DNA of 52,023 nt, taken from positions 1 to 52,023 of the forward strand of contig JADGNA010000002.1 of NCBI GenBank assembly GCA_015234465.1. Direction: 5' to 3'. The translations under genes were made by a program, and so were the position numbers. Under the pieces are notes generated by a model. The model worked only from the letters and a program-made list of their open reading frames with translations, did no database searches and was not told the DNA's origin. The stretch comes from Salinibacterium sp. Its GTDB lineage: Bacteria > Actinomycetota > Actinomycetes > Actinomycetales > Microbacteriaceae. This document shows positions 16,353-25,300 of the stretch, one piece after another (positions within the stretch are counted from its first letter, which is position 1; the number at the start of each line of letters is the position of its first letter).

Positions 16353-17242
16353 CGAACGACACAAGCAGCACCAACAGCACCGCCAGCACGAGGACGATCA
16401 AGACGAGCCGCACCGAGTCCATCACGATTCCCGAGGGCGTCGCGCTCTCGGTGCAGCACATCAAGAAGGTCTACCAAACGGATGCCGGCGACATCGAGGC
16501 CGTGCGAGACCTGCACTTCGACATCCGTGAGGGGGAGTTCGTGTGCCTCGTCGGGCCCTCCGGTTCGGGCAAGACCACGCTGCTCAAGTGCATCGCGGGC
16601 CTCCTCGCGCCGACCTCGGGCATGGTCGCCCTCGACGGGAAGCTCGTCACGGGGCCGCCCAAGGGCCTCGCGGTCGTGTTCCAGGAGTACGGGCGCAGCC
16701 TGTTCCCCTGGATGAACATCCGCGACAATGTCGAACTGCCCCTCAAGAATCAGGGCGTCGCCAAGGCTGAGCGTGACCGACTCGTCGACGAGGCGCTGCA
16801 GGCCGTTGGCCTCGACCACGTGCCGAAGAGCTACCCCTGGCAGCTCTCGGGCGGCATGCAGCAGCGCGTCGCGATCGCGCGCGCTGTCGCCTACCAACCC
16901 AAGGTGCTGCTGATGGACGAGCCCTTCGCCGCCGTCGACGCCCAGACCCGTGCCGACCTCGAGGACCTCGTGCGCCGCGTGTGGAAGCAGCTCGGCATCA
17001 CGGTGCTCTTCGTGACGCACGACATCGACGAGTCGGTGTACCTGGGCGAGCGCGTCGTCGTGCTCTCCAGCTCGCCGACCGTGGTGCAGGAGGACCTGCG
17101 CATCGACCTGCCCGAGGAGCGCGACCAGCTGTCGACGCGCTCGCTGCCGCGCTTCACGGAACTGCGCGGGCACGTCTACGAGCAGATCCAGCGGGCGAAG
17201 GCGGAGGCCGCGACCGGTTCCACCGCCACGCGCACCCCCTAG
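16349..17242 (+). CDS. ABC transporter ATP-binding protein, SsuB/TauB type
   Basis: Predicted 297-residue ATPase that powers the two upstream permeases. A Ser/Thr/Asn-rich N-terminal tail of about 30 residues precedes the domain. Walker A GPSGSGKTT is near residue 70, Q-loop VVFQEYGRSLFPWMN near 112, signature LSGGMQQRVAIARA near 166 and Walker B VLLMDEPFAAVD near 186, with switch His in FVTHDIDES. SPTVVQEDLRIDLP in the C-terminus is typical for nitrate/sulfonate-type ATPases. ATG overlaps the previous stop. The IclR gene starts 18 nt after it, apparently in the same operon. Confidence 0.95.
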   Translation: MTNDTSSTNSTASTRTIKTSRTESITIPEGVALSVQHIKKVYQTDAGDIEAVRDLHFDIREGEFVCLVGPSGSGKTTLLKCIAGLLAPTSGMVALDGKLVTGPPKGLAVVFQEYGRSLFPWMNIRDNVELPLKNQGVAKAERDRLVDEALQAVGLDHVPKSYPWQLSGGMQQRVAIARAVAYQPKVLLMDEPFAAVDAQTRADLEDLVRRVWKQLGITVLFVTHDIDESVYLGERVVVLSSSPTVVQEDLRIDLPEERDQLSTRSLPRFTELRGHVYEQIQRAKAEAATGSTATRTP

Positions 17243-17260
17243 CGAGAGAACGGGCGGGCA

Positions 17261-18118
17261 GTGTCCACGAGCAGCGCGGCATCGGTGACGGGCGAGCCCG
17301 TCGACCGCGCCGTGCCGCCGACACTGCCCGCCGGGGCATCCGGGGTCCAGTCGCTCGCGCGTGGCCTCGCGGTCATCCGTGCCTTCGACGCGGAGCACTC
17401 CGAGATGAGCCTGAGCGAGGTCGCGCGCCGCACGGGACTCACGCGGGCGACGGCGCGCCGCTTCCTCCACACCCTGTGCGACCTCGGCTACATGCGCACC
17501 GACGGCAAGGTCTTCGCGCTGAGCGTGCGGGTGCTCGACCTCGGCTACAGCTACCTCTCGGGCCTGCAACTGCAGGACCTCGCCATGCCGCACCTCGAGC
17601 AGCTCGCCGCCCGTGTCGAGGAGACCACCTCGATCTCCGTGCTCGACGGCACCGACATCGTCTACGTGGCCCGCGTGCCCACGCGCCGGATCATGAGCAT
17701 CGGCATCACGATCGGCACCCGTTTTCCCGCCTACGCGACCTCGATGGGGCGGGTGCTCCTCGCGGCGCTGCCGACGGAGGAGGTCGTGCGCCGCTATGAG
17801 GCCGTGCCGCTCGAGCGCCGCACGAGTCGCACGATCGCGACCATCCCCGACCTGCTGGGGGAACTCGAGCGTGTGCGCGAGCAGGGCTGGTCGCTCACCG
17901 ACCAGGAGCTCGAGCACGGCCTGCGGTCGATGGCCATGCCGATAGCGGATGCCCGTGGCCGCACGCTCGCGGCTGTCAACGTCTCCTCGCACGTGAGCAC
18001 GCGCGATGCCGACTCGTTCAGGTCACTCGTGGAGTGCCCCCTCGCGGACGCTGTCGCGGGCATCGAGGCGGAGCTTGCCCGCACGAGCGCCGTCTCGCGC
18101 CTCATGGTCTCCGACTGA
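17261..18118 (+). CDS. IclR family regulator of the PcaR/PcaU/PobR group
   Basis: Predicted 285-residue regulator. After a ~30-residue leader comes SLARGLAVIRAFDAEHSEMSLSEVARRTGLTRATARRFLHTL, the winged helix of the beta-ketoadipate regulators, then DGKVFALSVRVLDLGYSYLSG and an effector domain with ARVPTRRIMSIGITIGTRFPAYATSMGRVLLAALP. These segments fit PcaR/PcaU/PobR better than general IclR proteins. GTG at 17261. It closes the ABC operon that follows pcaHGBDC, and GTTCG inverted repeats in that operon's promoter are plausible targets. Likely role: sensing protocatechuate or beta-ketoadipate to activate pca and transport genes. It converges with the next minus-strand gene. Confidence 0.88.
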   Translation: MSTSSAASVTGEPVDRAVPPTLPAGASGVQSLARGLAVIRAFDAEHSEMSLSEVARRTGLTRATARRFLHTLCDLGYMRTDGKVFALSVRVLDLGYSYLSGLQLQDLAMPHLEQLAARVEETTSISVLDGTDIVYVARVPTRRIMSIGITIGTRFPAYATSMGRVLLAALPTEEVVRRYEAVPLERRTSRTIATIPDLLGELERVREQGWSLTDQELEHGLRSMAMPIADARGRTLAAVNVSSHVSTRDADSFRSLVECPLADAVAGIEAELARTSAVSRLMVSD

Positions 18119-18134
18119 GCCCTCGCGGATCCGA

Positions 18135-19193
18135 TCAGCCTGGGTCGACCTCGGCGCGCACCTCTCCGCCGATGTTGAGCCCGCGCTGCAGCTGCGCCGA
18201 GGTCTCGTTGACGGTCTTGAGTTGCGCCGCGAGAGTGTCGTGGCGTTCCACGCGCTCCAGGATCGAGGCGTACAGCGTGTCGAGCTCGGCGCCCCGCGTG
18301 AGGAGGCGTGAGCGCGCGGCGGCGAAACCCTGCTCGGTGTAGAAGCCGTTCTGGGCGCGCTGGTTGAACACCTTGATGTCGCCGTTCAGCTGGTCGTAGC
18401 CCGTCGTGTAGCGCTCGTAGTCGCTCTCGACGGAGTCCTTCAACTGCTCGAGTTCCGAGACGATCGCATCGGCCTGGGCCCGGAGGTCGACGAAGACCGC
18501 GTGGGACGAGGCGTGCAGGCCAGCGACGACCGCACGGTCGACGAAGTAACGGGAGTAGTACTCCTCGAGTTCGGCCGAAATCTCCGCGACCTCCGTGCCG
18601 ATGATCGAGTGCAGTTCGTTGGCGCGCTGGCCGGGGGAGTGCCGCGAGTAGAACTCCATGCGCGCCGAGAAGTCGGGGTCGTCGATGAGCCGGGCGAACT
18701 CCTCCTCGAGAAGCGCACCGAGTCGTTCCTTCTCGGCCTCGCCCGTGCGGTCCCACGCCGCGTGCAGCATCTCGTGTGCTGCGACGACCTCCTCGGCGCC
18801 GTCGAGCCGCTCGTCGGTCACGTCGAAGAGGAAGATCGTCTTCTCGGCGTGCACGTAGCATCCGAGCACCCCGAATTCCTGCTCGTTGTGGTCGATGGGG
18901 CACTGCTCCGCGAACACCTCGCCGCTGCTCACGACCGGGGTGCTCGCGTAGTAGAGGAAGCGTCCGTGATCGGTCAGCTGGAGCCTCTCCGCGTGCGCCG
19001 CGATGACCGGGTCTGGCTCGTACTGCCACACAGTGACGCGGTCGATGATCGGCTGCGGGTTGTTGGCGACCCAGATGCCGCCGGCGGTGAGTGCCCCCAC
19101 GATGAGCAGGCCGAGCAGGGTGCCGAGCGTGTTGCGGCGGCGACGACGAGGGCGTTTCTGCACCACGGCAGGGTCGTCGTCGAGGATCTCCAC
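18135..19193 (-). CDS. Membrane-anchored protein with an HExxH motif (putative zinc metallopeptidase, unknown family)
   Basis: Predicted 352 residues. I start at GTG 19193 because GGGAG lies 7 nt upstream and a minus-strand TATCCT box (plus 19221-19226) fits a promoter; the 590-residue frame to 19907 would run antisense through the FHA gene. Order: short Arg-rich cytoplasmic tail (RPRRRRRN), one transmembrane helix (TLLGLLIVGALTAGGIWVAN), an extracellular domain with VVAAHEMLHAAW (His140, Glu141, His144), and a long, helical, Glu-rich C-terminus likely to form coiled coils. The conserved Cys in EQCPIDH and GCYVHAEK could pair. HExxH suggests zinc binding; proteolysis is unproven and the third ligand is not obvious. 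Divergent from the FHA/PP2C/kinase block. Confidence 0.75.
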   Translation of the reverse strand: MEILDDDPAVVQKRPRRRRRNTLGTLLGLLIVGALTAGGIWVANNPQPIIDRVTVWQYEPDPVIAAHAERLQLTDHGRFLYYASTPVVSSGEVFAEQCPIDHNEQEFGVLGCYVHAEKTIFLFDVTDERLDGAEEVVAAHEMLHAAWDRTGEAEKERLGALLEEEFARLIDDPDFSARMEFYSRHSPGQRANELHSIIGTEVAEISAELEEYYSRYFVDRAVVAGLHASSHAVFVDLRAQADAIVSELEQLKDSVESDYERYTTGYDQLNGDIKVFNQRAQNGFYTEQGFAAARSRLLTRGAELDTLYASILERVERHDTLAAQLKTVNETSAQLQRGLNIGGEVRAEVDPG

Positions 19194-19262
19194 CCAAATC
19201 TCCCTGCTGTTGCCTCGAAGAGGATAGCAGCCGCATCCCGTGCAGCCGCCCGTGAATGGGGG

Positions 19263-19277
19263 TGTCGCACTGCGACA
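19263..19277. promoter_or_regulatory. Perfect palindrome upstream of the FHA/PP2C/kinase block
   Basis: TGTCGCA-C-TGCGACA: 7-bp arms around one base with no mismatch, in the divergent gap between the HExxH gene and the FHA gene. It lies just upstream of where the -35 of the leaderless promoter should be, a usual place for an activator. Confidence 0.6.
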
Positions 19278-19304
19278 TGAGCACTCTCGCCACGTGGGAG
19301 CGAA

Positions 19305-19310
19305 TAGGCT
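19305..19310 (+). promoter_or_regulatory. -10 box of a leaderless promoter (FHA gene)
   Basis: TAGGCT ends 6 nt before the GTG at 19317, so the predicted transcript starts at the start codon. No ribosome site is present. The same box and spacing occur at 39123-39128. Confidence 0.55.
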
Positions 19311-19316
19311 TGGGGC

Positions 19317-19922
19317 GTGGAGCGCGACGTCGAGGACACGGTCATCAGGCCGCTGCGCTCGGGCGCGCTCGACACGGAACCCGACGACGCCGACACTCGA
19401 CTCGTCACCCGCCTCCGACCGCCCACGATCGATGCGCCGTCGCTCGGTGTCGCTGCGCCGAATACGGATGCGCCGGCTCGGTCGTCCTCGCAGGGCACGG
19501 ATGCTCCACAGGAGAGTGCGGCTCCGAGCCCCGCTGCGTCGACCTACCGCTTCACCGTCAACTCGCACGAGCCCATCGAGCTCGACCGTCCAGCACACAT
19601 CGGCAGGCGGCCCAGCCTCCCTCGCGTGCCACAGCGGGTGCGACCCCGCCTCGTGCGTGTGCCATCGCCCAAGCAGGAGGTGTCGAGCACGCACCTCGAG
19701 GTGCGGCAGGAGGGGGCGTCCGTCATCCTCACCGACCTGCGCTCGACCAATGGCACGACCGTCACGATGCCGGGGGCCACCCCGCGGGCGCTCCGCCCGG
19801 GGGAGTCGCTCGTCGTCACGCCCGGCACGGTCGTCGATATCGGCGATGGCAACGTGCTCGAGATCCTTCCCCTTCAACGCACGACCGGAGAGAGATCCAT
19901 GATCCAAGGAGCCCCGCAGTGA
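19317..19922 (+). CDS. FHA domain protein
   Basis: Predicted 201-residue cytoplasmic protein. About 70 N-terminal residues are low-complexity and rich in Asp, Thr and Pro, with TVIRPL and DTRLVTRL, possible phosphorylation targets. The forkhead-associated domain follows: HIGRRPSLP near residue 97, SSTHLEV and TDLRSTNGTTV, the conserved phospho-Thr-binding loops, then VDIGDGNVLEILP. FHA domains bind phosphothreonine, so it likely reads the output of the kinase two genes downstream. GTG start follows a leaderless promoter. The stop overlaps the PP2C gene by 4 bp. Confidence 0.9.
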   Translation: MERDVEDTVIRPLRSGALDTEPDDADTRLVTRLRPPTIDAPSLGVAAPNTDAPARSSSQGTDAPQESAAPSPAASTYRFTVNSHEPIELDRPAHIGRRPSLPRVPQRVRPRLVRVPSPKQEVSSTHLEVRQEGASVILTDLRSTNGTTVTMPGATPRALRPGESLVVTPGTVVDIGDGNVLEILPLQRTTGERSMIQGAPQ

Positions 19923-20797
19923 CCGAGATCGGCGAGAACACGGCGAACCACCGCATCGCCATCCCCTCGGGCGGCGAGATCGAGCTCGCCTGGGGCGTCG
20001 CCACGCACACGGGGCACCGTCGCAAGCACAACGAGGACAGCTACGTGGCCTCGCCGCCGCTCTTCGCGGTCGCGGACGGCATGGGCGGCCATTCCGCCGG
20101 CGACCTCGCGAGCGCTGCCGTCGTGCGCCGCCTCTCCGAGGCGAACGAGGGGCCGTTCGGCGCTCCCGCCGAGATCGGCGCGGCCCTGCGCCTCGCGACG
20201 CGCGACATCGGCGAGGTCAGCGATGAGGCGAGCCTCGGCGTCGGCACGACCGTGACGGGCGCCATGCTGACGATGGAGGAGGGCGAGGTCGCCTGGCTCG
20301 TCTTCAACGTCGGTGACTCGCGTGTCTATGTGCTCCAGGATGACCGCCTCGCGCAGATTACGGTCGACCACTCGGTCGTGCAGGAGATGGTCGACGCCGG
20401 CATGATCGCCGCTGGCGACGCCGAGTCCCACCCCGACAGCAACATCATCACGCGGGCGGTCGGCTTCAACGCCGACCCCGTCCCCGACTTCTGGCACATT
20501 CCCGTGCGCCAGGGGATGCGCCTCCTGCTCTGCTCCGATGGCCTCACGAAAGAGGTCGATGCGCGCATCATCGGCGAGATCCTCGCGGCGGGCACGAGCT
20601 GCTCCGAGGTCGTGCAGGAGCTCGTGGTGCGAGCGCTCGATGCCGGTGGGCGCGACAACGTGACGGCCGTCGTCATCGATGTCGCGGCAGCGCCGGATGA
20701 CGCTGCGGGCAGCTCGGCGACGCAGGAGCAGCAGGCGCCAGGCGATGACGAAGACACGATTCCCCGCACGGCCGAGCTCCCCACGCAGGAGGAATGA
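19919..20797 (+). CDS. PP2C family Ser/Thr protein phosphatase
   Basis: Predicted 292-residue metal-dependent phosphatase. GTG at 19919 overlaps the FHA stop; the frame from 19256 is an artefact through the FHA gene. Catalytic-metal motifs are RKHNEDSY near residue 38, FAVADGMGGHSAGDLAS near 48, GDSRVYVLQDDRL, LLLCSDGLTKEV and GRDNVTAVVIDV. The C-terminus after about residue 260 is a disordered Gln/Asp tail. There is no transmembrane helix, so it is cytoplasmic and should counter the kinase encoded next. FHA-PP2C-kinase order is a common actinobacterial signalling unit. Confidence 0.95.
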   Translation: MTEIGENTANHRIAIPSGGEIELAWGVATHTGHRRKHNEDSYVASPPLFAVADGMGGHSAGDLASAAVVRRLSEANEGPFGAPAEIGAALRLATRDIGEVSDEASLGVGTTVTGAMLTMEEGEVAWLVFNVGDSRVYVLQDDRLAQITVDHSVVQEMVDAGMIAAGDAESHPDSNIITRAVGFNADPVPDFWHIPVRQGMRLLLCSDGLTKEVDARIIGEILAAGTSCSEVVQELVVRALDAGGRDNVTAVVIDVAAAPDDAAGSSATQEQQAPGDDEDTIPRTAELPTQEE

Positions 20798-20813
20798 CCC
20801 CCGAATGGGGGTC
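20796..20813 (+). terminator. Weak hairpin after the PP2C gene
   Basis: GACCCCC-GAAT-GGGGGTC, a 7-bp stem with a 4-nt loop that begins inside the stop codon and is followed by CAATTGTT. It may be an attenuator or weak terminator. The kinase has its own promoter downstream. Confidence 0.4.
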
Positions 20814-20867
20814 CAATTGTTGCCGTCATCGGGGATTCCTCCAACTCAACCCCCGAAGTCGCTCGCC

Positions 20868-20873
20868 TAGAAT
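20868..20873 (+). promoter_or_regulatory. -10 box of the kinase operon
   Basis: TAGAAT, the best -10 match in the 164-bp gap before the kinase. No convincing -35 is seen. The leader would be about 85 nt and ends with GAGGGGG before the ATG at 20962. Confidence 0.5.
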
Positions 20874-20961
20874 GAAAGCTCGCCGGGCGCCGCAGGGAGA
20901 CCGGCCGCATCCGTGCGATCCGATCCCGCAGCTCCACGAGATCCGCCGAGGGGGTGGCTGA

Positions 20962-22374
20962 ATGGCGCGACGACTGCCGTCACAGCCGCCCGTGCTGCCC
21001 GGTTTCAGTCACGTGCACATCCTCGGTTCCGGCGGATTCGCGGATGTCTTCCTCTACGAGCAGAACATGCCGCGTCGCCAGGTCGCGGTCAAGGTGCTGC
21101 TGAGCGAGGTCGTCAACGACCATGTGCGGCAGATGTTCCAGGCCGAGGCCAACCTCATGGCCCAGCTGAGCTCGCATCCGTCGATCCTCACGGTCTACCA
21201 GGCGAGCGTCTCATCGGATGGCCGCCCCTACCTCGTCATGGAGATGTGCTCCTCGGCACTCAGCGAGCGCTACCGCCGCGAGTCGATCCCGGTCGCCGAG
21301 GTGCTGCGCATCGCCGTCAAGATCGGCAGCGCGATCGAGACGGCACACCGTGCGGGCGTACTGCACCGCGACATCAAGCCCTCCAACATCCTGCTCACCG
21401 CATACGGGCATCCCGTGCTCTCGGACTTCGGCATCGCCGCGACCCTCGCGGGGGCCGACGCCGAGGAGGCGGTCGGGATGTCGATCCCGTGGTCGGCGCC
21501 CGAGGTGCTGCTGGGCGAGAACTCGGGTTCGGTCGCGGCAGAGGTGTGGTCATACGCCGCAACCGTGTATTCGCTCCTCGCGGGGCGTTCGCCGTTCGAG
21601 ATTCCGGGGAAGTCGAACACGAGCGCCGACCTCATTGCCCGCATCGGTCGGGCACGGCCCCAGCCGATCGGCCGCCCCGACGTGCCGCGCGCGCTCGAGC
21701 AGGCGCTCGAGCGAGCCATGTCGCGCAACCCGGAGCACCGTCCCCGCACCGTGCTGGAGCTCGTGCACCAGCTGCAGACGATCGAGTCGGAACTGGGCCT
21801 GCCCCAGACCCCCATCGAGGTGGCGATGGACGATTGGGCGCTCGGCACCGTCTCCGACTTCGAGGACCGCACCCGGGTGCGCGCCCTCGGCGCGGACGCG
21901 GGCAGTTCGCCGGGACGTTCCCGTCGCCGGCGCCGGGGATCCGCCGGTTCGGGCTCCGACAGCGTGCCCATCGAACACGCGCAGCCGAGCCGGAGCGGCT
22001 CTCTCGCGCAGCCGCCGACGAAGGGCGCCAAGGTGCTGACATGGACGCTCGTCGTCACGGCATTCCTGGTCCTCGCCCTTGCGGGCACGGCCGTCTACAT
22101 CCTCGTGCGTGCCAATTCGGCGACGCCCGTCGTGACCGACATCGAGGCTCGGGAGCGATCGGGTGACGTGCTCTTCACCTGGCCGGATCCCGGTCTGAGG
22201 CCGGGCGATTCGTACCAGATCGCGACATCCGAGGGTGCCAGGAGCATGCAGAGCAACCCCGCCTTCGTCGTGGCCGGCGAGCCCGGTGAGCAGGTGTGCA
22301 TCACGGTCACCGTTAACCGTTCCGGTGCCGCGGGGGCGCCGAGCAACCAGAAGTGCGCGACGATACGGCCATGA
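20962..22374 (+). CDS. Transmembrane Ser/Thr protein kinase with extracellular FN3-like domain
   Basis: Predicted 470 residues. Kinase domain 15-275: Gly-rich loop LGSGGFADVFLY, VAVKVLL with the ATP Lys, catalytic loop LHRDIKPSN (Asp137), SDFGIA (Asp155), then IPWSAPEVLLGE. A Ser/Arg-rich juxtamembrane segment (near 310-345) leads to one helix (WTLVVTAFLVLALAGTAVYILV, near 360-382). The extracellular ~90 residues look like one fibronectin type III domain with a Cys pair, and not PASTA repeats. The ATG follows GAGGGGG. Its stop overlaps the next gene, whose product is also FN3-rich, so sensor and surface protein may interact. Confidence 0.94.
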   Translation: MARRLPSQPPVLPGFSHVHILGSGGFADVFLYEQNMPRRQVAVKVLLSEVVNDHVRQMFQAEANLMAQLSSHPSILTVYQASVSSDGRPYLVMEMCSSALSERYRRESIPVAEVLRIAVKIGSAIETAHRAGVLHRDIKPSNILLTAYGHPVLSDFGIAATLAGADAEEAVGMSIPWSAPEVLLGENSGSVAAEVWSYAATVYSLLAGRSPFEIPGKSNTSADLIARIGRARPQPIGRPDVPRALEQALERAMSRNPEHRPRTVLELVHQLQTIESELGLPQTPIEVAMDDWALGTVSDFEDRTRVRALGADAGSSPGRSRRRRRGSAGSGSDSVPIEHAQPSRSGSLAQPPTKGAKVLTWTLVVTAFLVLALAGTAVYILVRANSATPVVTDIEARERSGDVLFTWPDPGLRPGDSYQIATSEGARSMQSNPAFVVAGEPGEQVCITVTVNRSGAAGAPSNQKCATIRP

Positions 22375-25300
22375 TCAGGGCCTGGCTCTCCCGCAACGCG
22401 TCGTCGGCGATCACGGTGGCGAGCATCGTCGTGATCGCGGCGATCCTCGCGGGGGTCGCCTTCGTCTCGCAGGGGTATACGGCCCAGCGGCTCGACCTCA
22501 GCGACGGTTCCGTGTGGGTCGCGAACGGACAGGAACAGGTCATCGGTCGCGCCAACACCGAGATCCGCCTGCTCAACACGGTCGTCGAGAGCTCGGGCAA
22601 CGAGATCGACGTCGTACAGCAGGGAAGCACCGTGCTGCTCGTCGACAGGGCCAACACCCGCCTCGACATCGTCGACCCGGCCATGTCGGAGGTCATCGAC
22701 AGCGTCGCGCTCCCGACCGAGGGCCCGCAGATCTTCCTCGCGGGAGACGCGGCGGTCGTCTACGCGCAGGAGACGGGCGAGGTGTGGATCACGACCGCGG
22801 CGGAGCTGGGTTCCTTCGATGCGGCGACCGAGCCGCTCCTGAGCCTTGGCGCGAACGCGGCCGTGACGGTAGCGCCAGGCGGTTTCCTGCACGCCTACTC
22901 CGCCGATACGGGGCAGCTCTACCGGGTCGACCTCGCGACCGACGCGATCGCCCTCACCTCGGGGGCCGAGACGCGCGCCATCGACTTCGAAGCCGAGGGC
23001 GAGGATGTCGCGATCACGGCCGTCGGCGACCGGGTCGCGATCATCGACTACGAGTCCCGCTCGCTGTGGATGGATGGCACGGTCGTGGACCTCTCCGACG
23101 AGGTCGAAGCGGGCGACAACGTGCGCCTGCAGCAGCCCGGCCCCGCAGCCGGCAACCTCCTCCTCGCCACGGGCGCGGGTCTCCTCCAGGTTGGGTTCGA
23201 CGGCTCCGTCGAGGCGCTCGTCACGGATCGCTCTGCGACCGCGGCGGCGCCGATCGTCGTCGGCGGATGCTCCTTCGCGGCTTGGGCAGACGGCCTCGCC
23301 TGGCGTGACTGCAACGGTTCGGCCGCCGTCGAACTGCAGCTCGCGGGGGCGAACGCCGCCGCGGCGCGCCTCGAGTTCGCGGTGAATGGTGACCGCGTCG
23401 TGCTCAACGAGCCCCGTTCCGGGCGCACCTGGGCCGTGCAGGCGGGCGGCGAGCTGATCGACAACTGGAGCGAGTTGATCGAGGTCGAGGAGAACCAGGA
23501 GCAGGTCGAGCAGAACGACCTCGATTCCCCGCCCGAGTTCGAGAAGACCCAGGTTCCGCCGGTTGCAACGGATGACCTCTTCGGGGCCAGGCCCGGACGC
23601 TCGACCGTGCTCCCCGTGCTCCTGAACGACTATGACGCCAACGGTGACGTGCTGGTCGTGTCGGAGGTCGGCGCGATCGATGAGTCCGTGGGCCAGCTCG
23701 ATCTCGTGCGCGACGGCCAGCAGGTGCAGTTGACCCTGAGCCCGACCGCGCAGGGCTCACTGTCCTTCCCCTACACGATCACCGACGGCAGGGGCGGTTC
23801 CGCCTCGGCGACCGTGACGGTCGAGATCCGTGCCCCCGGCGAGAACGGGCCACCGGAGCAGGTGCGACAGTCGCGCAGCAGTGTCGCGCAGGGCGGAAGG
23901 GTGACCGCCAACATCCTCGGCGACTGGGTCGACCCCGACGGCGACGTCATCTACCTCGCGGGGGCCTCGACCGCCGACCCCGACAGCGTCAGCTATAAGC
24001 CGGAGGGCGCGGTCGTCTTCCAGGAGGGCGGCGCGGCGGCGACGCTTCGCACGGTCGCGGTCTCGGTGACGGATGGCACGGCGCGGGGCACAGGGTCGCT
24101 CTCCGTCACCGTCAACCCGGCCGGAGAGGTCCCGATCATCGCGGACCCCTTCGCCGTGCGCAGCTACGCGGGCGGCGAGGTGCGGGTCAGCCCGCTCGAG
24201 CACGTTCGCGGTGGCACGGGCACGGTGCGCCTGAGCGCCGTGCCGTCGCGCACGGGAGCGACCATCACGCCCAACCTCGAGAACGGCACCTTCCGCTTCA
24301 CGAGTGACCAGGTGCGCACCTTCTACGTCGAGTACGTCGTCACCGACGGCAGCCAGACGGTCACGGGGCTCGTGCGCATCGACGTCGAGGCGCCGCCCGA
24401 CGCGAACTCGACCCCCATCACCGTGCCCAAGACGGTCTTCGTCAAGACGCTCAGCGAGCAGACGATCGATGTCGCCTCGATCGACATCGACCCCGCCGGG
24501 GGAGTGCTCATGGTCACCTCGGTCTCGACCGAGCAGGCGCCAGGGGTGCGGGCCCAGGTGCTCGAGCAACGCTCCGTGAGGATCAGCCTTGAGGCACCAC
24601 TCGACTCGGGACCCGTCACGGTCGACTACCGCATCACGAACGGCCTCGCGGAGGCGGCAGGCACCATCACGGTCATCGAGATCCCGCCGGCACAGCTGCA
24701 GGCGCCCGTCGCGACGGATGACAGCGTGACCGTGCGGGTGGGCGACACGATCGACATCCCCGTGCTCGCGAACGACATCCACCCGGATGGCGAACCGCTC
24801 ACCCTCAGCCCGGAACTCGTCGAGCGGGCATCCGGCTCGGGCCTCCTCTTCGCATCCGGTGACCGGCTGCGCTACCTCGCGCCGGAGCAGACGGGCGACT
24901 TCACGGCCGTCTACGCCGTCATGGGCCCCGACGGGCAGACCTCGCAGGCGCAGGTGCGCATCGCCGTGCGAGAGGTCGTCGAGGCGACGAATGGTGCACC
25001 GACGCCGAGCACGCTCACCGCGCGGGTAACGGCCGGCGGCACCGTGAGCATCCGTGTGCCCCTCACGGGCATCGACCCGGATGGCGATTCCGTGCAGCTC
25101 CTCGGCCTCGACTCCGCACCGGAGAAGGGCGCGGTGACGAATGTCGGCACCGACACGATCGAGTATGAGGCCGGCGGCTACTCGGCCGGCACCGACACCT
25201 TCACTTACACGGTCATGGACAGCCTCGGCGCACAGGCGACCGGCAAGGTGCGGGTCGGCATCAGCCCGCCCCTCCAGGAAGCGCGCAACCCGATCGCGAC

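Noticed and set aside
19194-19907. 590-residue minus-strand frame extending the HExxH protein to 19907
   Set aside because: The extra 238 residues run antisense through the well-supported FHA gene, are low-complexity and lack domain signatures; a good GTG with ribosome site exists at 19193.
20801-20812. Shared GAATGGGGGT element at 19252-19261 and 20803-20812
   Set aside because: Two short G-rich matches with different surroundings, one inside a hairpin; likely chance.
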